Source of the DNA: Planctomycetota bacterium
GTDB taxonomy: Bacteria; Planctomycetota; PUPC01; DSUN01
Direction of reading: 5' to 3'
Length of the DNA: 64,000 nt
NCBI GenBank assembly: GCA_035384565.1
Contig: DAOOIT010000015.1
Coordinates: 1 to 64,000 of the forward strand
Of this stretch, positions 40,901 through 48,955 are shown piece by piece. The position numbers and the translations under genes were made by a program. How positions within the stretch are numbered: position 1 is the first letter of the stretch; every line of letters begins with the position of its first letter. The notes under the pieces were generated by a model. It had not been told where the DNA came from. It saw only the letters and a list, made by a program, of their open reading frames with translations, and searched no databases.

Positions 40901-42865
40901 GGGGTCGCCCTTGTCGGCGCCGGCGGTGAGTGCGACGTAGAAGGGGGCGATCTTGTGGAGGGTCGAGCGGCTCTGGTGCTCGCCCACGCGGCGGGCCAGG
41001 GCCTCCCAGCCCGAGCCGAGGTTGAGGCGGGGCGCGGTGAGCTCGGCCCACTGGCACAGGTGCTGGCGGTTGTTCCAGGAGGCGCCGCGGAGGCGGTCCA
41101 CGATGCCCTGGATCAGCACGTCCTGAACGTTGGCCGTGGTCTCCCAGCCGCCGGCGATGCGGCCGCCGTAGGCCTTGAGGAAGCTGTTGTAGGCGTCCCA
41201 GGCCGCCTGCGGCACGTTCTGGCCGTCCAGGGGCAGGTTGTGCAGCGTCACGTGGGCGGCCAGGAGCGGGTCGCTGCCGGCCTTCTTGCCGTCGAGGTCG
41301 CGCTTCATCGCCTGGAAGGTCGGGTGGTCGGCCCAGGGGCGCTTCTTGTCCTGGTCGGTGATCTTGATCAGGTTGTTGAACAGATCGTTGAGGGGCCGGC
41401 TGGCGCCGCCCTTGGCCAGCACGTCCTGGAGGAGGGCGAGCTTGGCGTCCATCTGGATGTGCGGGCTGAGCATGACGTGGTGGTAGAGGCGCCCCCAGTC
41501 GAAGTTGCCGGGGAAGGCGTTCAGATACTCCTTGGCGATGGCGAGCACGGCGCCGCCGTTCTTGGCCTCGTTGTAGGCGGGGAGGGCCTGGCAGCGGAGC
41601 TCGAGGACTTCGTTGTAGCCCTTGCCCTGGGCCGCGGCGGCCAGGAGGGCCTCGAAGCCCTCGTTCTTGACGGCCGAGAGCAGCTCGCCGAAGAGCTGGG
41701 TGTCGGCGAGGGCGATGTGCTTCTTCACGAAGGCCACGGCCGCGGGGTTGGCCATGCCGCCCAGGTAGTTCCCGGCGATGCGCCGCACGTGCGGGCGCAG
41801 GGGCGCCGTGTTGGCGCCGAACTTGGCGCGCAGGGCGTCGAACCGCTGGGCCATCTGGTCGGGCGTGACGAGGGCCTTGCCCTGGAGGGCGAAGGCCTGC
41901 GGCGAATCCCCCAGGATCGAGAGGAACTGCTCGTAGTGGCTGGGGTCCTTGCTGTCGCGGTAGAGCGGCTCGAGGGCCAGGAACTTGCGGCCCTCGGCCA
42001 GGCGCGCGTTCTCGTCGGCGAACGAGCGGATGTTGCTGAAGCGATGGAAGACGCCCCACCAGAGCGGCTCCTTGGCCAAGGCCTGCACGGCGAAGGCGGC
42101 GGCGACCTGCTCCTCGGGCGTCATCGCGCGGGCGGCGTTGCCGAGCACCTGGTCGAGGTCGCTCCACTCGTCGGGCTTGCCCTTGAGCATGGCGGGCAGG
42201 AGCTGGACGAAGCGCTCCTTGTCGCCCCCGCCGAGTTCCATGCGGTCGGTGGAGGCCTTGAGGCGGCGATGCACGTGGCCGACCTGCTCGGGGGCGGGGA
42301 AGCGCTCGATGAGCAGGCTGGCGATCTCGACGGCGCGCTCGCCCTCGCCGGCCTGGAGCAGGCGGTCGAGCAGCAGGTTGCCCAGCGCCCAGGCCGTGCC
42401 GTCGGCGCCGAACAGGGCGACGTACTTCTTGAACTCCTCGGGGTACGAGTTGCGCTGGAGGAGGTAGCGGAGGGCGGCCGCCACCTTGTCGTTCCTGTCG
42501 TTCGACTGGCGCACGAAGGTGAGGAAGCGGGCGGCAGCGAGGTTGGTGTCGCCGGCGCGGTCGGCGATCTCGCCGCCGAGGTACAGCAGGTCGGGCGTCT
42601 GCGTGAGCTGGAGGAGCGCCGCGATGCGCTTGTGCGCCGTCACCACCCGCCCGCCGGCGAGCGCGGCGTCGAGCGACACGCGCAGCGCGTCCTCGGGCGG
42701 CTTCTCCTGCGCGAGGAGCTTCTCGAGCACGGCGTCCACCTGGTCGTGCTTCTTCTGGGCCAGGAGGGCGCGGGCCTCCTCCACGGCGCCGCCCGAGGCG
42801 CCGCTTGCCCAGCACGCGAGCACGGTGAGGATCAGCCCCGCGAGAGAACAGATCTTCCGCATCAT
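34925..42865 (-). CDS. Giant extracytoplasmic TPR/PA14 protein (2646 residues)
   Basis: Start at ATG 42865 (or 42862), leading into a signal peptide (S-L-A-G-L-I-L-T-V-L-A-C). Residues ~20-1150 are helical and TPR-like. Residues ~1520-1660 form a PA14 carbohydrate-binding domain (G-L-K-G-E-Y-F-S-G...V-R-N-D-D-G-V-R-L-F-L-G-G). Several Ig-like modules carry Asp-rich loops: D-L-D-C-D near 1387, D-Y-D-E-D near 1815, D-P-D-H-D near 2243. A P-K-E-A repeat lies at ~1970-1992, and residues ~2390-2646 are canonical TPRs. It precedes two smaller TPR genes and the ExbB/ExbD motor genes. I infer a stalk or scaffold that reaches across the envelope. Confidence 0.75.
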   Translation of the reverse strand: MMRKICSLAGLILTVLACWASGASGGAVEEARALLAQKKHDQVDAVLEKLLAQEKPPEDALRVSLDAALAGGRVVTAHKRIAALLQLTQTPDLLYLGGEIADRAGDTNLAAARFLTFVRQSNDRNDKVAAALRYLLQRNSYPEEFKKYVALFGADGTAWALGNLLLDRLLQAGEGERAVEIASLLIERFPAPEQVGHVHRRLKASTDRMELGGGDKERFVQLLPAMLKGKPDEWSDLDQVLGNAARAMTPEEQVAAAFAVQALAKEPLWWGVFHRFSNIRSFADENARLAEGRKFLALEPLYRDSKDPSHYEQFLSILGDSPQAFALQGKALVTPDQMAQRFDALRAKFGANTAPLRPHVRRIAGNYLGGMANPAAVAFVKKHIALADTQLFGELLSAVKNEGFEALLAAAAQGKGYNEVLELRCQALPAYNEAKNGGAVLAIAKEYLNAFPGNFDWGRLYHHVMLSPHIQMDAKLALLQDVLAKGGASRPLNDLFNNLIKITDQDKKRPWADHPTFQAMKRDLDGKKAGSDPLLAAHVTLHNLPLDGQNVPQAAWDAYNSFLKAYGGRIAGGWETTANVQDVLIQGIVDRLRGASWNNRQHLCQWAELTAPRLNLGSGWEALARRVGEHQSRSTLHKIAPFYVALTAGADKGDPAVWAQLRNALNPRTDPKPLFASCYDRLGGENALTYLAAQDALDPQLVADEMAKVVAMPGFQFTSRALASGLISTLYQRAGPTCKPAPALLKALWDFYRAEEDRTKSYNVVTESYAYGLYTKLEMAKEAEAWLNAYFGALASRPLPQQIEAVASIAQSLPVEAEKKLAANQRLHTLLTRLRPLYERVPRPDWPLCTVYDQVLDDVNGVAAGWPDGPEKAQAIGFLRLQTDMVLANVRHAGRGSSLFAPVQRCLAESIGKGDWPTVSQLTRLYAGILRWENDWSKCYNDHIVPAVEKLQAQGAHELAYVFLNEVEHRNRPGEEFGKQLAILKAKVAREITGLLPVGPNHPTYDLHMAAQARSFGNEARAWELAAPKLKLLPEHWTSLDPAFVAWTLDQMRKQKLLKEALELSFTVLLREFDLDPEVAAAVSLTKGDIYSDMQNYQAARIEYEGLKNNKRYARTDAGNKARYRLINLLILTKDYTTAESQLERLVESDNLETQAEAYYLYARIAYEQNDYERAKELLKDVFKRRHDHVEARLLEGELKLLVPRGLASTEVLIGNPKLRTIAVPGRVLTLKLQDANLSIARGGAAVPVIVTTAPGGDEEHVKLLPSSGEKNLFVGTIATALGKVEKGNLQLEIRGNDTISYVIEPEFQKANDLNYPAKALEVRYDARLVASAGEILSEEEAEKRALELRLQRERGVVESRRFEGRSGSVVRPGSPIYVQVTDLDCDLTDEKDTVPVDLKTSSGDLLKGYKLEETGPHTGTFRAAVPTGIPLPKAAASDTQEGKDPSVTINTTKQDAWSSLADGQKPKWLGVDTMSSHLVKTVSLEMPEPKKVKQLALLGALADDELLLAAWPKGYRGEGNGLKGEYFSGTSLNPAQLRLTRVDPVIDFDFSKRPPDRALGRENLSVRWTGQIQPRFSETYTFTVRNDDGVRLFLGGQKLIEDWTTHAVKENKATIDLKADQKYDIAIEYFQGQNDAAMTLLWSSPSQKQEVVPAARLFPGTEAAEGAKPKADITPTDTGFSVTLPEPIRLRRLTWVFDDFDGEAVTVKKITIRNADDKDVVPGQEDFTTGTTNTTLEIAPGDKIEVTYTDERRATKDTPTLTAALNSSYYNGTLLLANEVIEQRGEERWTDYQPAKRCRVGDQLMIVLTDYDEDLTDKRDTVKVEVKTTAGEKLTLDALETWVNDTSGERHNHSGVFLALLRIGDKTEKDTLKVAPGDVITASYLDKENTKPGVPVERIYTVEEAGRSKPTLTVYGTTLQTVEDKSEEAKAQLRRMVMKGKSAKDLVITRDEIIARHPDYEDPNTPPKPETPKEAPKEAPKEAPKEAPKEAPKAPAGAKGEAGTPGPAEGAAPAPPKGTPAPAPAAEPKVVAEVTASVQAPLLIELTYPKVALNAGSVFEITAVAESELRAAAKANRKPVELKVPLYLKDVATVARDKGYRHLQVLRPKPAKTERRPPPGVSLERFLADERLAEGRFSGIVRLQIGSPGDPIDDLVVGGTKEFSQPAEGEVNQYYYRIPTLIVAGSDVVQLRVEDVETKEVTVTKVRLLSNGRLDLLDMAYTVQKEAIHLGESFYVRVTDPDHDRSDAQDKVTVQVAAASGDRLTLELSETLPHSGIFTGSLKPEFLGEGARPAPGAAPPAEQKEADPKEAGKKDEPKKAAAPAAPAPNLNDQVLSVAFGDEVTFTYVDDTSMLSDQPVEVVARGKVHYGADCELATFTKRFKDPEMAVKTRFLMAEALFEMAKEHRKLGQEQTANDEIARGKQILEEALRDYPSTSLAAQGEFLLANLAQELDRNQEAIGRYSNIISNWPDSEYASRSQFKKAICLEKMGNYEQACEEYVKVTYIYPDSPLVADATVRLGNYYYKQKAYKVAGKVFFKFQQRNPTHPLACKALFLSAQCYMKLEDFKESVALLTRLIDEYSDDKEVRAEAMYWLGDSYFKDHNYLKAYQTFKKLTWDYPESKWAKIARGRLTEDALARFEEEGT
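36891..36950 (-). repeat. 12-bp tandem repeat encoding P-K-E-A
   Basis: Five head-to-tail 12-bp units alternate between gcttccttgggc and gcctccttgggc and encode five P-K-E-A units in the giant TPR/PA14 protein. The alternating pattern suggests a 24-bp unit that duplicated. It probably forms a flexible, charged spacer and could vary in copy number without frameshift. Confidence 0.85.
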
Positions 42866-42902
42866 GAGTCCCCGAACAGAGGTGAATCGGCGGCAGCCGG
42901 TG

Positions 42903-42935
42903 AACCTCCCGCGGGTTCGGGGCCCGCGGGAGGTT
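42903..42935. repeat. Palindromic repeat, family A, copy 4
   Basis: Arms aacctcccgcggg (42903-42915) and cccgcgggaggtt (42923-42935) pair perfectly over 13 bp around a 7-nt loop. It lies in the 80-bp gap between two giant minus-strand genes. It has no T-tract but might still slow transcription or protect RNA ends. Confidence 0.88.
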
Positions 42936-42945
42936 GGCTGTCTGG

Positions 42946-45900
42946 CTACTCTTCGTCCAACTCCAGCTTGATCGGGTCGTCGGTCGCCTTGCCGGCCGGC
43001 GTGAGGTCTTTGGGCTCGGTCATGCGCAGGCCCTTGCTCGAATGGGCGAACACGCGCACGTAGCCCCACAGGTCGGGGTGCAGCGCGGCCTCCGAGGGCG
43101 CGTCGGAGAGCACGCTGGTGGCTTTGTTGGCCCAGTAGTGGCGCCCGAGCACTCCGGTGCCGTCCGCGTCGGTGGCGAGCACACCCCAGTCGAGCTTCAG
43201 GCGAATCGGGCCTGAGGCCGCCGATGTCCCGGACGACTTCGGGAACTTCAGCCCCAGGGCCTCGAGCGGGATGGCCGCCTCCACCACGTACTGGGTGCTG
43301 CCTCCCGAGCGGGCCATGGCCACCGTGTCGAGTATCTTAACGAGATCGAACGTCAATTTCCAGACCGGGGAGACCACTTCCCATTTCTCCTCGGGCCGGG
43401 CCCCGGGCGCCACGGGGCGATAGAGGACGGCCACCGGCTTGTCGCCCATCCAGGTCATCAGCAGGCGCAGGTCGCCGGCCACGGCGGTCTTGCGGGCGGG
43501 GTCGGCCGCGGGGTCGGTGCCCAGGTGCAGGTCCGCGGCCGCGCCGGTCTTGAACAGCTTGTCCCATTGATTGCCGCTGTTCTTCATCGGCCCCAGGCCG
43601 CGCACCTCGTAGGCGAGGTAGAGGGTACGGTCGTCGTAGGCCATGCGGAGCGAGGCATTGTGCGAGACGCCCTGGATCTTGGCCGCATCCTCGGTCATCA
43701 GCGGGGTGGGCTCCACGCCGTCCCAGTCGCTCAGGCTGCCGTCGAGCTTCATGGGGTTCAGGGCGCGGAAGCAGTCGAGCACCTTCACGTCCTGGCGGGC
43801 GACGGCTTTGGCGTGGGCGATCTCCCACTCCTGGGCCTTGCGCACGTCGTCGGGCGCGACCGTGAGCTTGCCGCCGAGGCGTTGCGCCTGCTCGAGGCCG
43901 GCCACCTCGACCACGCTCACGTGGTTGTGGCCCGCCACGGCATAGTACTTGCCGTCCTCGAACGAGCGGCCGAAGTAGCCGCAGAAATGCTCCTGGCCGG
44001 CCGTCACGTCGTCGAGGCGCAGGCCGCGGGCGTGGTCGCGCATGGCCCAGGGCACACGCTGGGGGTCCCGAATGTCGCGGAAGATGGGGCCGACGAGCAG
44101 CCCGTCGCTCGTCCACACGTTCCACGAGCCGACGTTGGTCTTGAACACCACGAACTCGCCCAGCCCCTCCGCCTGCCGGCTGCCCTCAGCCGCCTGCCGG
44201 CTGGTGGTCTCGTGTCCCACCCAGCCGAACTCGCAGACGACCTGGGCCGGGTGCCAGGGGCCGGCGGTGTTGAGCGCGTGGCCGCCGGCGCCCTCGGTGC
44301 GGTACGACCAGAGCATCTCGCCCTCGGGCGTGTAGGCCGCCTCGGGGTTGCCCATGTGGAAGAACGTGCCGTTGTCCAGCCGATACAGCGTCGAGAGCCA
44401 GCCCTTCGTGGCCGGCTCGAGCTTCGGGAACTCCTTCTCCTCGTAGACCGGCACGCCGTCGGGCAGGAACTCCTTGACCTGGTAGCGCAGGGTGCCGGCC
44501 TGGACGCCGAGGTCGCGGTTGAACAGGCTCACGCCGTGGATGCGCTTGGGCGAGAAGGTGACTTCGGCCAGTTGCGGCTCGCCGTCGCCGTTGCGGTCGC
44601 TCCAGAGGAACTGGAAGTCCTCGAGCACCTGCTTGCCGAGGTGGCCGAGGATCTCGGGCGTGCGGAGCGCGGGGAAGTAGTTGGCCAGGCCCACAGCGGC
44701 CACGCGCCGCAGATGGTCTCTCTCATATAGATATACGATGCCGACCGGGATGTCGCTGGCCGGCTCGCGGGTGCGGGTGACCATGTAGACCCGGTCGCCG
44801 ATCTTGACGGGCAGCTCGCCCGCCTCCCAGCCGTTGGGCCAGGTGTAGTTCTTCAGGCGGGTGGCGCCCTTGTCCCAGTCCAGCTCGAACTCCAGGTTGC
44901 CGTAGAACACGCGGCGCTTGTTCCACGGGTCGAGCACGCCGCCGCCGCCGTACGAGGTGTTGCCGAGTAACTCGCGGAGGAACTTGCCGTCGGTGGTCCA
45001 CTGCACGATGCGCTTGGGCCAGTATTGCCACTCGACGGCCCACAGGTGGCCCGCCTTGTCAATGCTCAGGCTCGACACGTCGCCGAAGCGCGTGGGGTCC
45101 CACGGCCCCACCTTGAAGCCGCCCGGCGTGCCCAGGTCCCGCGCGTAGCGGTAACCTCCCGCGGCTTGCGAACCCGCTGGAGGTTGGTACACCCGCACGA
45201 CCTGCCGGTCGGGCGCCTTGTCGAAGACGTAGAGAGCCCCGGCGCCATCGGCCGCGAGGGCCGTGGGCTTGACCAGGTCGGAGACGACAGCCTCGTGCTT
45301 GCCGCCGGCCAGGTCCAGCTTCAGCACACGGGTTCCCGACAGACAGAAGAGCTGGCCACCGGGGCCGAGGGCGAGCGGCCCGGGTTGTTCGATAGGGATT
45401 TCCTGGGTGATCTTCTTCGTCGCCACGTCGGCCACCTCGATGCGGCGGGTCACGAGCGGGTCGGCGGGAGCCTCGTCGCCCAGCGGTTGGAGCGGCGCGA
45501 CGCCGTAGATGCGGCAACGGGTGGGGTCCATCTTCTGCCCGCCGCGGTCGGCGCGGATGCCGTAGCAGCCCGCCCGGTCGCTTTCGCGGTGAACCCATTG
45601 CTCGACGACCCGCAGGCGGATGGCGCGGGTGGTCACCTCGCGGCCGAAGTCCACGTAACCATCCATATAGCGGGCATTTGCGTTCATCTTGTCGTCGGGC
45701 CAGTAGAAGTAGCGCCGCGCCTGCTCGTAGGTGGCGAGAGGAGTCCAGCCCTCCCCGGCCGAGATGTCGGCCGGGGCGTTCTGCCCGTCGTAAGCCTCTA
45801 TTTCAGTGCGCTTTCCGTCAATTTCCATGATGGCGATGCCGCGAATTCGCTGCGGCTCGGGCCACTCCATGACGTAAATGCCTGGCCTATCGGCGGTTAC

Positions 45901-48363
45901 GGGCTCTGAGCGCTCGGCATCCCAGGAGCCATCGGGCGCGACCTTGCCCGAGTTCACCCGCACGGTGGCCGTGTTGGCGAGGCTCCTGAAGCGGCGACGG
46001 AGGAGCTTGGCGCCCTCGAGGCGGGCGGACCAGGCGCGCTCGTCCTTCTCCTCGTCGCCCTTTCGCGCGTCGAGTTTCAGGCCCTTGGCCTCGTCGGTCG
46101 TTTCCAGGGCGGCCTCCAGCTCGTCGTCTGCACCCTTGGTGAAGGTGAAGCGCAGGGCGCGGGTGATCGTGTTCGGGGGGCAGGGAACCACGTCCCAAGC
46201 CATTGTGGATTGAGGATTTCGGTCTGCGGTCCGGGGAGGGTAGAACACGGTCCAGCTCTTCGCGTTCTCGGCGTCGGGGGGGTAGGGTGCGTCGGGCTTG
46301 AGCACGCTGATCTTGAGCTTCACGTCCTCGAACGTCGGCAGAGGGAGCACGAGGCTGCCGATGGCCACGGGACGCTTGAGGGCCAGCACGATGTGCTGCT
46401 GGCGGCCCGGCCCCTTGGTGGATTCGAGGTAGCTGATGCCCCCATTATTGCCCGCCGGCGTGCCCTTGATCCGGAACAGCCGCACGAAGTCGTCGCGCGG
46501 GTCGGGCACGTAGTCCAGCCCCGACTGCTTCTTGCGCGGATAGGGCGGCAGGCAGTTCTCGATGTCCACGTCGCCGATGCCCACGGCGTTGTTCAGCCAG
46601 TCGCTGCCCGCGTCAATGGCCATGTAGAGCTTGCCGCCGGCGGCGGCCATGCCGCAGATGCCGCGCTGGCGCTTCTCGGTCTGGCTGAGCATCAGCAGCT
46701 CTTCGACCTTCTGCGTCGCAACGTCCACCGCCCACACGCGGTCCATGCCCTCTTCGCCCGAGGCGCTCCAGCCCTGGTTCTCGACGAACACCTTGCCGTC
46801 GGCGGCGGCCATGCGGCGCGGGCCGCTCCAGGCGGCGAAGCTGTGGATGCCCCAGAGCTTGCGCCCCTCGAGGGTGCAGGCGATGAAGCTCACGCCGCTC
46901 TCGGCGCAGGGGGCGCCCAGGAACACGAAGTCGCCGTCGGTGGCCGAGCTGCTGGGCGGCGTGTGGTCGGCCAGCCAGCCGCCGGGGCCGCTGGCGCCGT
47001 TGAGCCAGGGCGAGTTCTCGGGGTGATGGGCCTCGATGTTGGGGTACGGGGTCATCTGGTAGCGCAGTTCGAGCGGGGGATAGGCAATGGCCTTCCACTC
47101 ATAAGTGCCTGGGGCCACGAAGTTTCCGCGCTCATCGCGGAGGTCCCAGCTCTCGGCGCCCGGGCCCTTCGAGCGGGCGGCGCGGGCGACGATGTTGCGC
47201 ACCCGCCGCCCCTGGGCGTCGTTCACCACCATCGTGAGCCTGCGGTCCTCGGCCAGCGTGTAGGCGATCTGGAAGGGGGGCGGGGCCGTCTCGCGCTGGC
47301 GAGGCGCGGGCACAGGGGCCTCCCCCAGGTCCACATAGGCGTGCAGCGTCTCGATGCGGGCGATCTGCGCGGGATTCGTCTTCAGGATCACGAGCCGGAT
47401 GCCGCGCGTCTTGAGCGGCTCGAAGGCGATCCAGCGCCCCTCGCCCGCCCGCTGCTCGGCGTAGTCGGCCAGACGCTTCCACTCGTTCTCCACGGCCGCC
47501 ACGGGGCTGAGGGTGTCGGGCCCGCGGAAGACCTCGATGCGCAGCATCTCGAAGTTGTCGCGCAGGAACAGGCCCGAGAGCGTCTGCGCCTCGTCCCACG
47601 ACAGCACGAACCAGCTCGGGTCCACGTCCGACACGGGCGGGCGGGGGATCCGCTCCTTCTGGTCCTTGCCCGTGTTCTGCCACGAGCCGGTGCCCGTGGT
47701 GATGCGCGCGGCGTGGTAGGTGTGGGGCGGGCCGAGCTGCGAGTACTGCGTGAACTCGCTCTCGGCCTGGGCCACGGCGTCGGGCGTCACGTTGTGCAGC
47801 CGCCGCGCCCCGAAGCGCCACTGCCGCAGGGTCGAGCGACGCGTCGAGCGGCGCTCGGTGAGCAGCACAGCCTGGGTCCTCGTGCCGGGCGGCAGGGTCA
47901 CGAGGCGCGGATGGCCCTGGCCGGGATGGACGGGCGGCTTGAGCCATTGCTCCGCCTTCGCCGGGTCGGCGGGCAGCGGCGCGTCGGGCCTCAGGTAACA
48001 GAAATCCCCAGCCTCCACCCACGTGGAACCGAGGGCGACGGGCCGCTTGAAGGCGACCAGATAGTGGAAGGTCGAGCCCTTCTCGGGGTCGGCCGGCTCG
48101 CCGGCCGACCAGCCGCGGCTGTCGCGCGGCCGCGGCCCCAGGCCCAGCACGGCCAGCGCCTCGGCGGGGTCGGCGGGCGAGGGCACCCCGTCGTTGTATG
48201 TCCTGCACGCGGCGAGGTCTACGTCATCGGCCGCGAAGGCCGGGGCGAACAGGCCCCCGGGCTCGGGCCGCGCGGCGCCGCTCTCGCCCACGCTCCAAAC
48301 GCCCGCAACCAGACACAAGATGACGGGGACACTGCCGGCGGGCCGGCGGGCTTGCCAACTCAT
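42946..48363 (-). CDS. Giant secreted propeller protein with FlgD-like and CBM9-like domains
   Basis: 1805 residues from the ATG at 48363, with AGGAGG upstream; a signal peptide follows (V-P-V-I-L-C-L-V-A-G-V). Residues ~385-450 look like a FlgD-type Ig domain (Y-T-L-A-E-D-R-R-L-T...G-T-Y-E-W-K). Large beta-propeller regions occupy ~480-640 and ~1010-1500, with discoidin-like parts between. The last ~250 residues resemble a CBM9/DOMON sugar-binding domain (L-D-G-S-L-S-D-W-D-G then L-Y-L-A-Y-E-V). A diverged palindromic repeat and a 21-bp direct repeat are inserted in frame. It is the first gene of the 21-kb operon, behind a perfect TATAAT. It probably binds glycans at the surface. Confidence 0.68.
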   Translation of the reverse strand: MSWQARRPAGSVPVILCLVAGVWSVGESGAARPEPGGLFAPAFAADDVDLAACRTYNDGVPSPADPAEALAVLGLGPRPRDSRGWSAGEPADPEKGSTFHYLVAFKRPVALGSTWVEAGDFCYLRPDAPLPADPAKAEQWLKPPVHPGQGHPRLVTLPPGTRTQAVLLTERRSTRRSTLRQWRFGARRLHNVTPDAVAQAESEFTQYSQLGPPHTYHAARITTGTGSWQNTGKDQKERIPRPPVSDVDPSWFVLSWDEAQTLSGLFLRDNFEMLRIEVFRGPDTLSPVAAVENEWKRLADYAEQRAGEGRWIAFEPLKTRGIRLVILKTNPAQIARIETLHAYVDLGEAPVPAPRQRETAPPPFQIAYTLAEDRRLTMVVNDAQGRRVRNIVARAARSKGPGAESWDLRDERGNFVAPGTYEWKAIAYPPLELRYQMTPYPNIEAHHPENSPWLNGASGPGGWLADHTPPSSSATDGDFVFLGAPCAESGVSFIACTLEGRKLWGIHSFAAWSGPRRMAAADGKVFVENQGWSASGEEGMDRVWAVDVATQKVEELLMLSQTEKRQRGICGMAAAGGKLYMAIDAGSDWLNNAVGIGDVDIENCLPPYPRKKQSGLDYVPDPRDDFVRLFRIKGTPAGNNGGISYLESTKGPGRQQHIVLALKRPVAIGSLVLPLPTFEDVKLKISVLKPDAPYPPDAENAKSWTVFYPPRTADRNPQSTMAWDVVPCPPNTITRALRFTFTKGADDELEAALETTDEAKGLKLDARKGDEEKDERAWSARLEGAKLLRRRFRSLANTATVRVNSGKVAPDGSWDAERSEPVTADRPGIYVMEWPEPQRIRGIAIMEIDGKRTEIEAYDGQNAPADISAGEGWTPLATYEQARRYFYWPDDKMNANARYMDGYVDFGREVTTRAIRLRVVEQWVHRESDRAGCYGIRADRGGQKMDPTRCRIYGVAPLQPLGDEAPADPLVTRRIEVADVATKKITQEIPIEQPGPLALGPGGQLFCLSGTRVLKLDLAGGKHEAVVSDLVKPTALAADGAGALYVFDKAPDRQVVRVYQPPAGSQAAGGYRYARDLGTPGGFKVGPWDPTRFGDVSSLSIDKAGHLWAVEWQYWPKRIVQWTTDGKFLRELLGNTSYGGGGVLDPWNKRRVFYGNLEFELDWDKGATRLKNYTWPNGWEAGELPVKIGDRVYMVTRTREPASDIPVGIVYLYERDHLRRVAAVGLANYFPALRTPEILGHLGKQVLEDFQFLWSDRNGDGEPQLAEVTFSPKRIHGVSLFNRDLGVQAGTLRYQVKEFLPDGVPVYEEKEFPKLEPATKGWLSTLYRLDNGTFFHMGNPEAAYTPEGEMLWSYRTEGAGGHALNTAGPWHPAQVVCEFGWVGHETTSRQAAEGSRQAEGLGEFVVFKTNVGSWNVWTSDGLLVGPIFRDIRDPQRVPWAMRDHARGLRLDDVTAGQEHFCGYFGRSFEDGKYYAVAGHNHVSVVEVAGLEQAQRLGGKLTVAPDDVRKAQEWEIAHAKAVARQDVKVLDCFRALNPMKLDGSLSDWDGVEPTPLMTEDAAKIQGVSHNASLRMAYDDRTLYLAYEVRGLGPMKNSGNQWDKLFKTGAAADLHLGTDPAADPARKTAVAGDLRLLMTWMGDKPVAVLYRPVAPGARPEEKWEVVSPVWKLTFDLVKILDTVAMARSGGSTQYVVEAAIPLEALGLKFPKSSGTSAASGPIRLKLDWGVLATDADGTGVLGRHYWANKATSVLSDAPSEAALHPDLWGYVRVFAHSSKGLRMTEPKDLTPAGKATDDPIKLELDEE
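44169..44203 (-). repeat. 21-bp direct repeat inside a gene
   Basis: Two copies of ccgcctgccggctg start 21 bp apart (44169 and 44190), so the duplication keeps the frame. They encode the repeated R-Q-A-A-E-G-S-R-Q-A-E-G in the 1805-residue protein. The composition resembles the short repeats found between genes elsewhere in the window. Confidence 0.7.
45153..45185. repeat. Palindromic repeat, family A, copy 5 (inside a gene, decayed)
   Basis: aacctcccgcggctt and aacccgctggaggtt can pair with two mismatches around a gcg loop. On the minus strand it is read in frame as Q-P-P-A-G-S-Q-A-A-G-G within the 1805-residue protein. Confidence 0.7.
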
Positions 48364-48442
48364 CGCGCCACGGTCCTCCTGGCCCAGAGCCAGCCGGCTC
48401 CCGCGGACGGGGACTCCGCGGGGCGGCGAACGACTGATCCTC

Positions 48443-48471
48443 ATTATAGGAATAAGGCGCCGCGAAAGCAA
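48443..48471 (-). promoter_or_regulatory. Sigma-70-like promoter of the envelope-machine operon
   Basis: Minus strand: -35 TTGCTT (48466-48471), a 17-bp spacer, and a perfect -10 TATAAT (48443-48448). It lies 80 bp upstream of the ATG at 48363 and is the only clear promoter found for the run down to 27.4 kb. Confidence 0.65.
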
Positions 48472-48517
48472 AGACAGAACGGCGCCTCACGGGCGTGGCT
48501 CTGCCGCCGCCGCGAGG

Positions 48518-48694
48518 TGAGCCAGTATGGCGCCTGGGCGATCGGGGCGGCTCGGCGGCCTCTCCGCCCATACTTGCTCAATTCCCTCCTCCTGCCAGTT
48601 GAGCAGGTATGGCGCTTTGGCGATCCGGGCGGCTTTACGGCCTTTCCACCCATACTTGCTCAATTCCCTCCCCCTCTCATTTGAGCAAGTATGG
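48518..48694. repeat. Tandem hairpin array, type 1 (period 82 bp)
   Basis: Two full units and one half unit. Each full unit is ~65 bp bounded by tgagcAagtatgg-type left arms (48518, 48599) and ccatacttgctca-type right arms (ending 48580, 48663). The core keeps the pattern tggcgatcNgggcggct. Units are joined by a C/T-rich linker of ~17 bp (attccctcc...). The third unit (48681-48694) has only its left arm before the sequence diverges. The array fills part of the 801-bp gap (48364-49164) between divergent genes. Confidence 0.85.
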
Positions 48695-48781
48695 CGACTT
48701 GGCGCTCGGGCGGCGGTTGCGATGTGAACTTTGGCCTCCGCCAGGGCCACATTCTGCGCCTGGAACCGACCGGCGAGCCGC

Positions 48782-48813
48782 CCCTCCCGAACGCTCCAAT
48801 ACGTTCGGGAGGG
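48782..48813. repeat. Inverted repeat ccctcccgaacg
   Basis: Arms ccctcccgaacg and cgttcgggaggg pair perfectly over 12 bp around an 8-nt loop (ctccaata). The arm outline, beginning cctcccg, recalls family A. Confidence 0.8.
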
Positions 48814-48843
48814 TAAGGCCCCCGGCGCTCGCCTTTCCTGACA

Positions 48844-48875
48844 CCCTCCCGAAGGGATCGGAACCTTCGGGAGGG
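48844..48875. repeat. Inverted repeat ccctcccgaagg
   Basis: Arms ccctcccgaagg and ccttcgggaggg pair perfectly over 12 bp around an 8-nt loop (gatcggaa). It differs from the repeat at 48782 by one step in the arm, and both arms changed together. Confidence 0.8.
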
Positions 48876-48955
48876 AGGCCCGTGGAGCACGCGGAGGCCG
48901 GAAGGAGGCATGGCACTTCAGCCCCCTGCCCTGCCGCCTCGCCCGCCGCCGGGAG

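Noticed and set aside
34814..43063. A 2749-codon open frame on the plus strand
   Set aside because: It lies exactly opposite the 2646-residue TPR/PA14 gene. Its translation is Val/Gly/Leu/Glu-rich without domains. Long antisense frames are expected in GC-rich genes.
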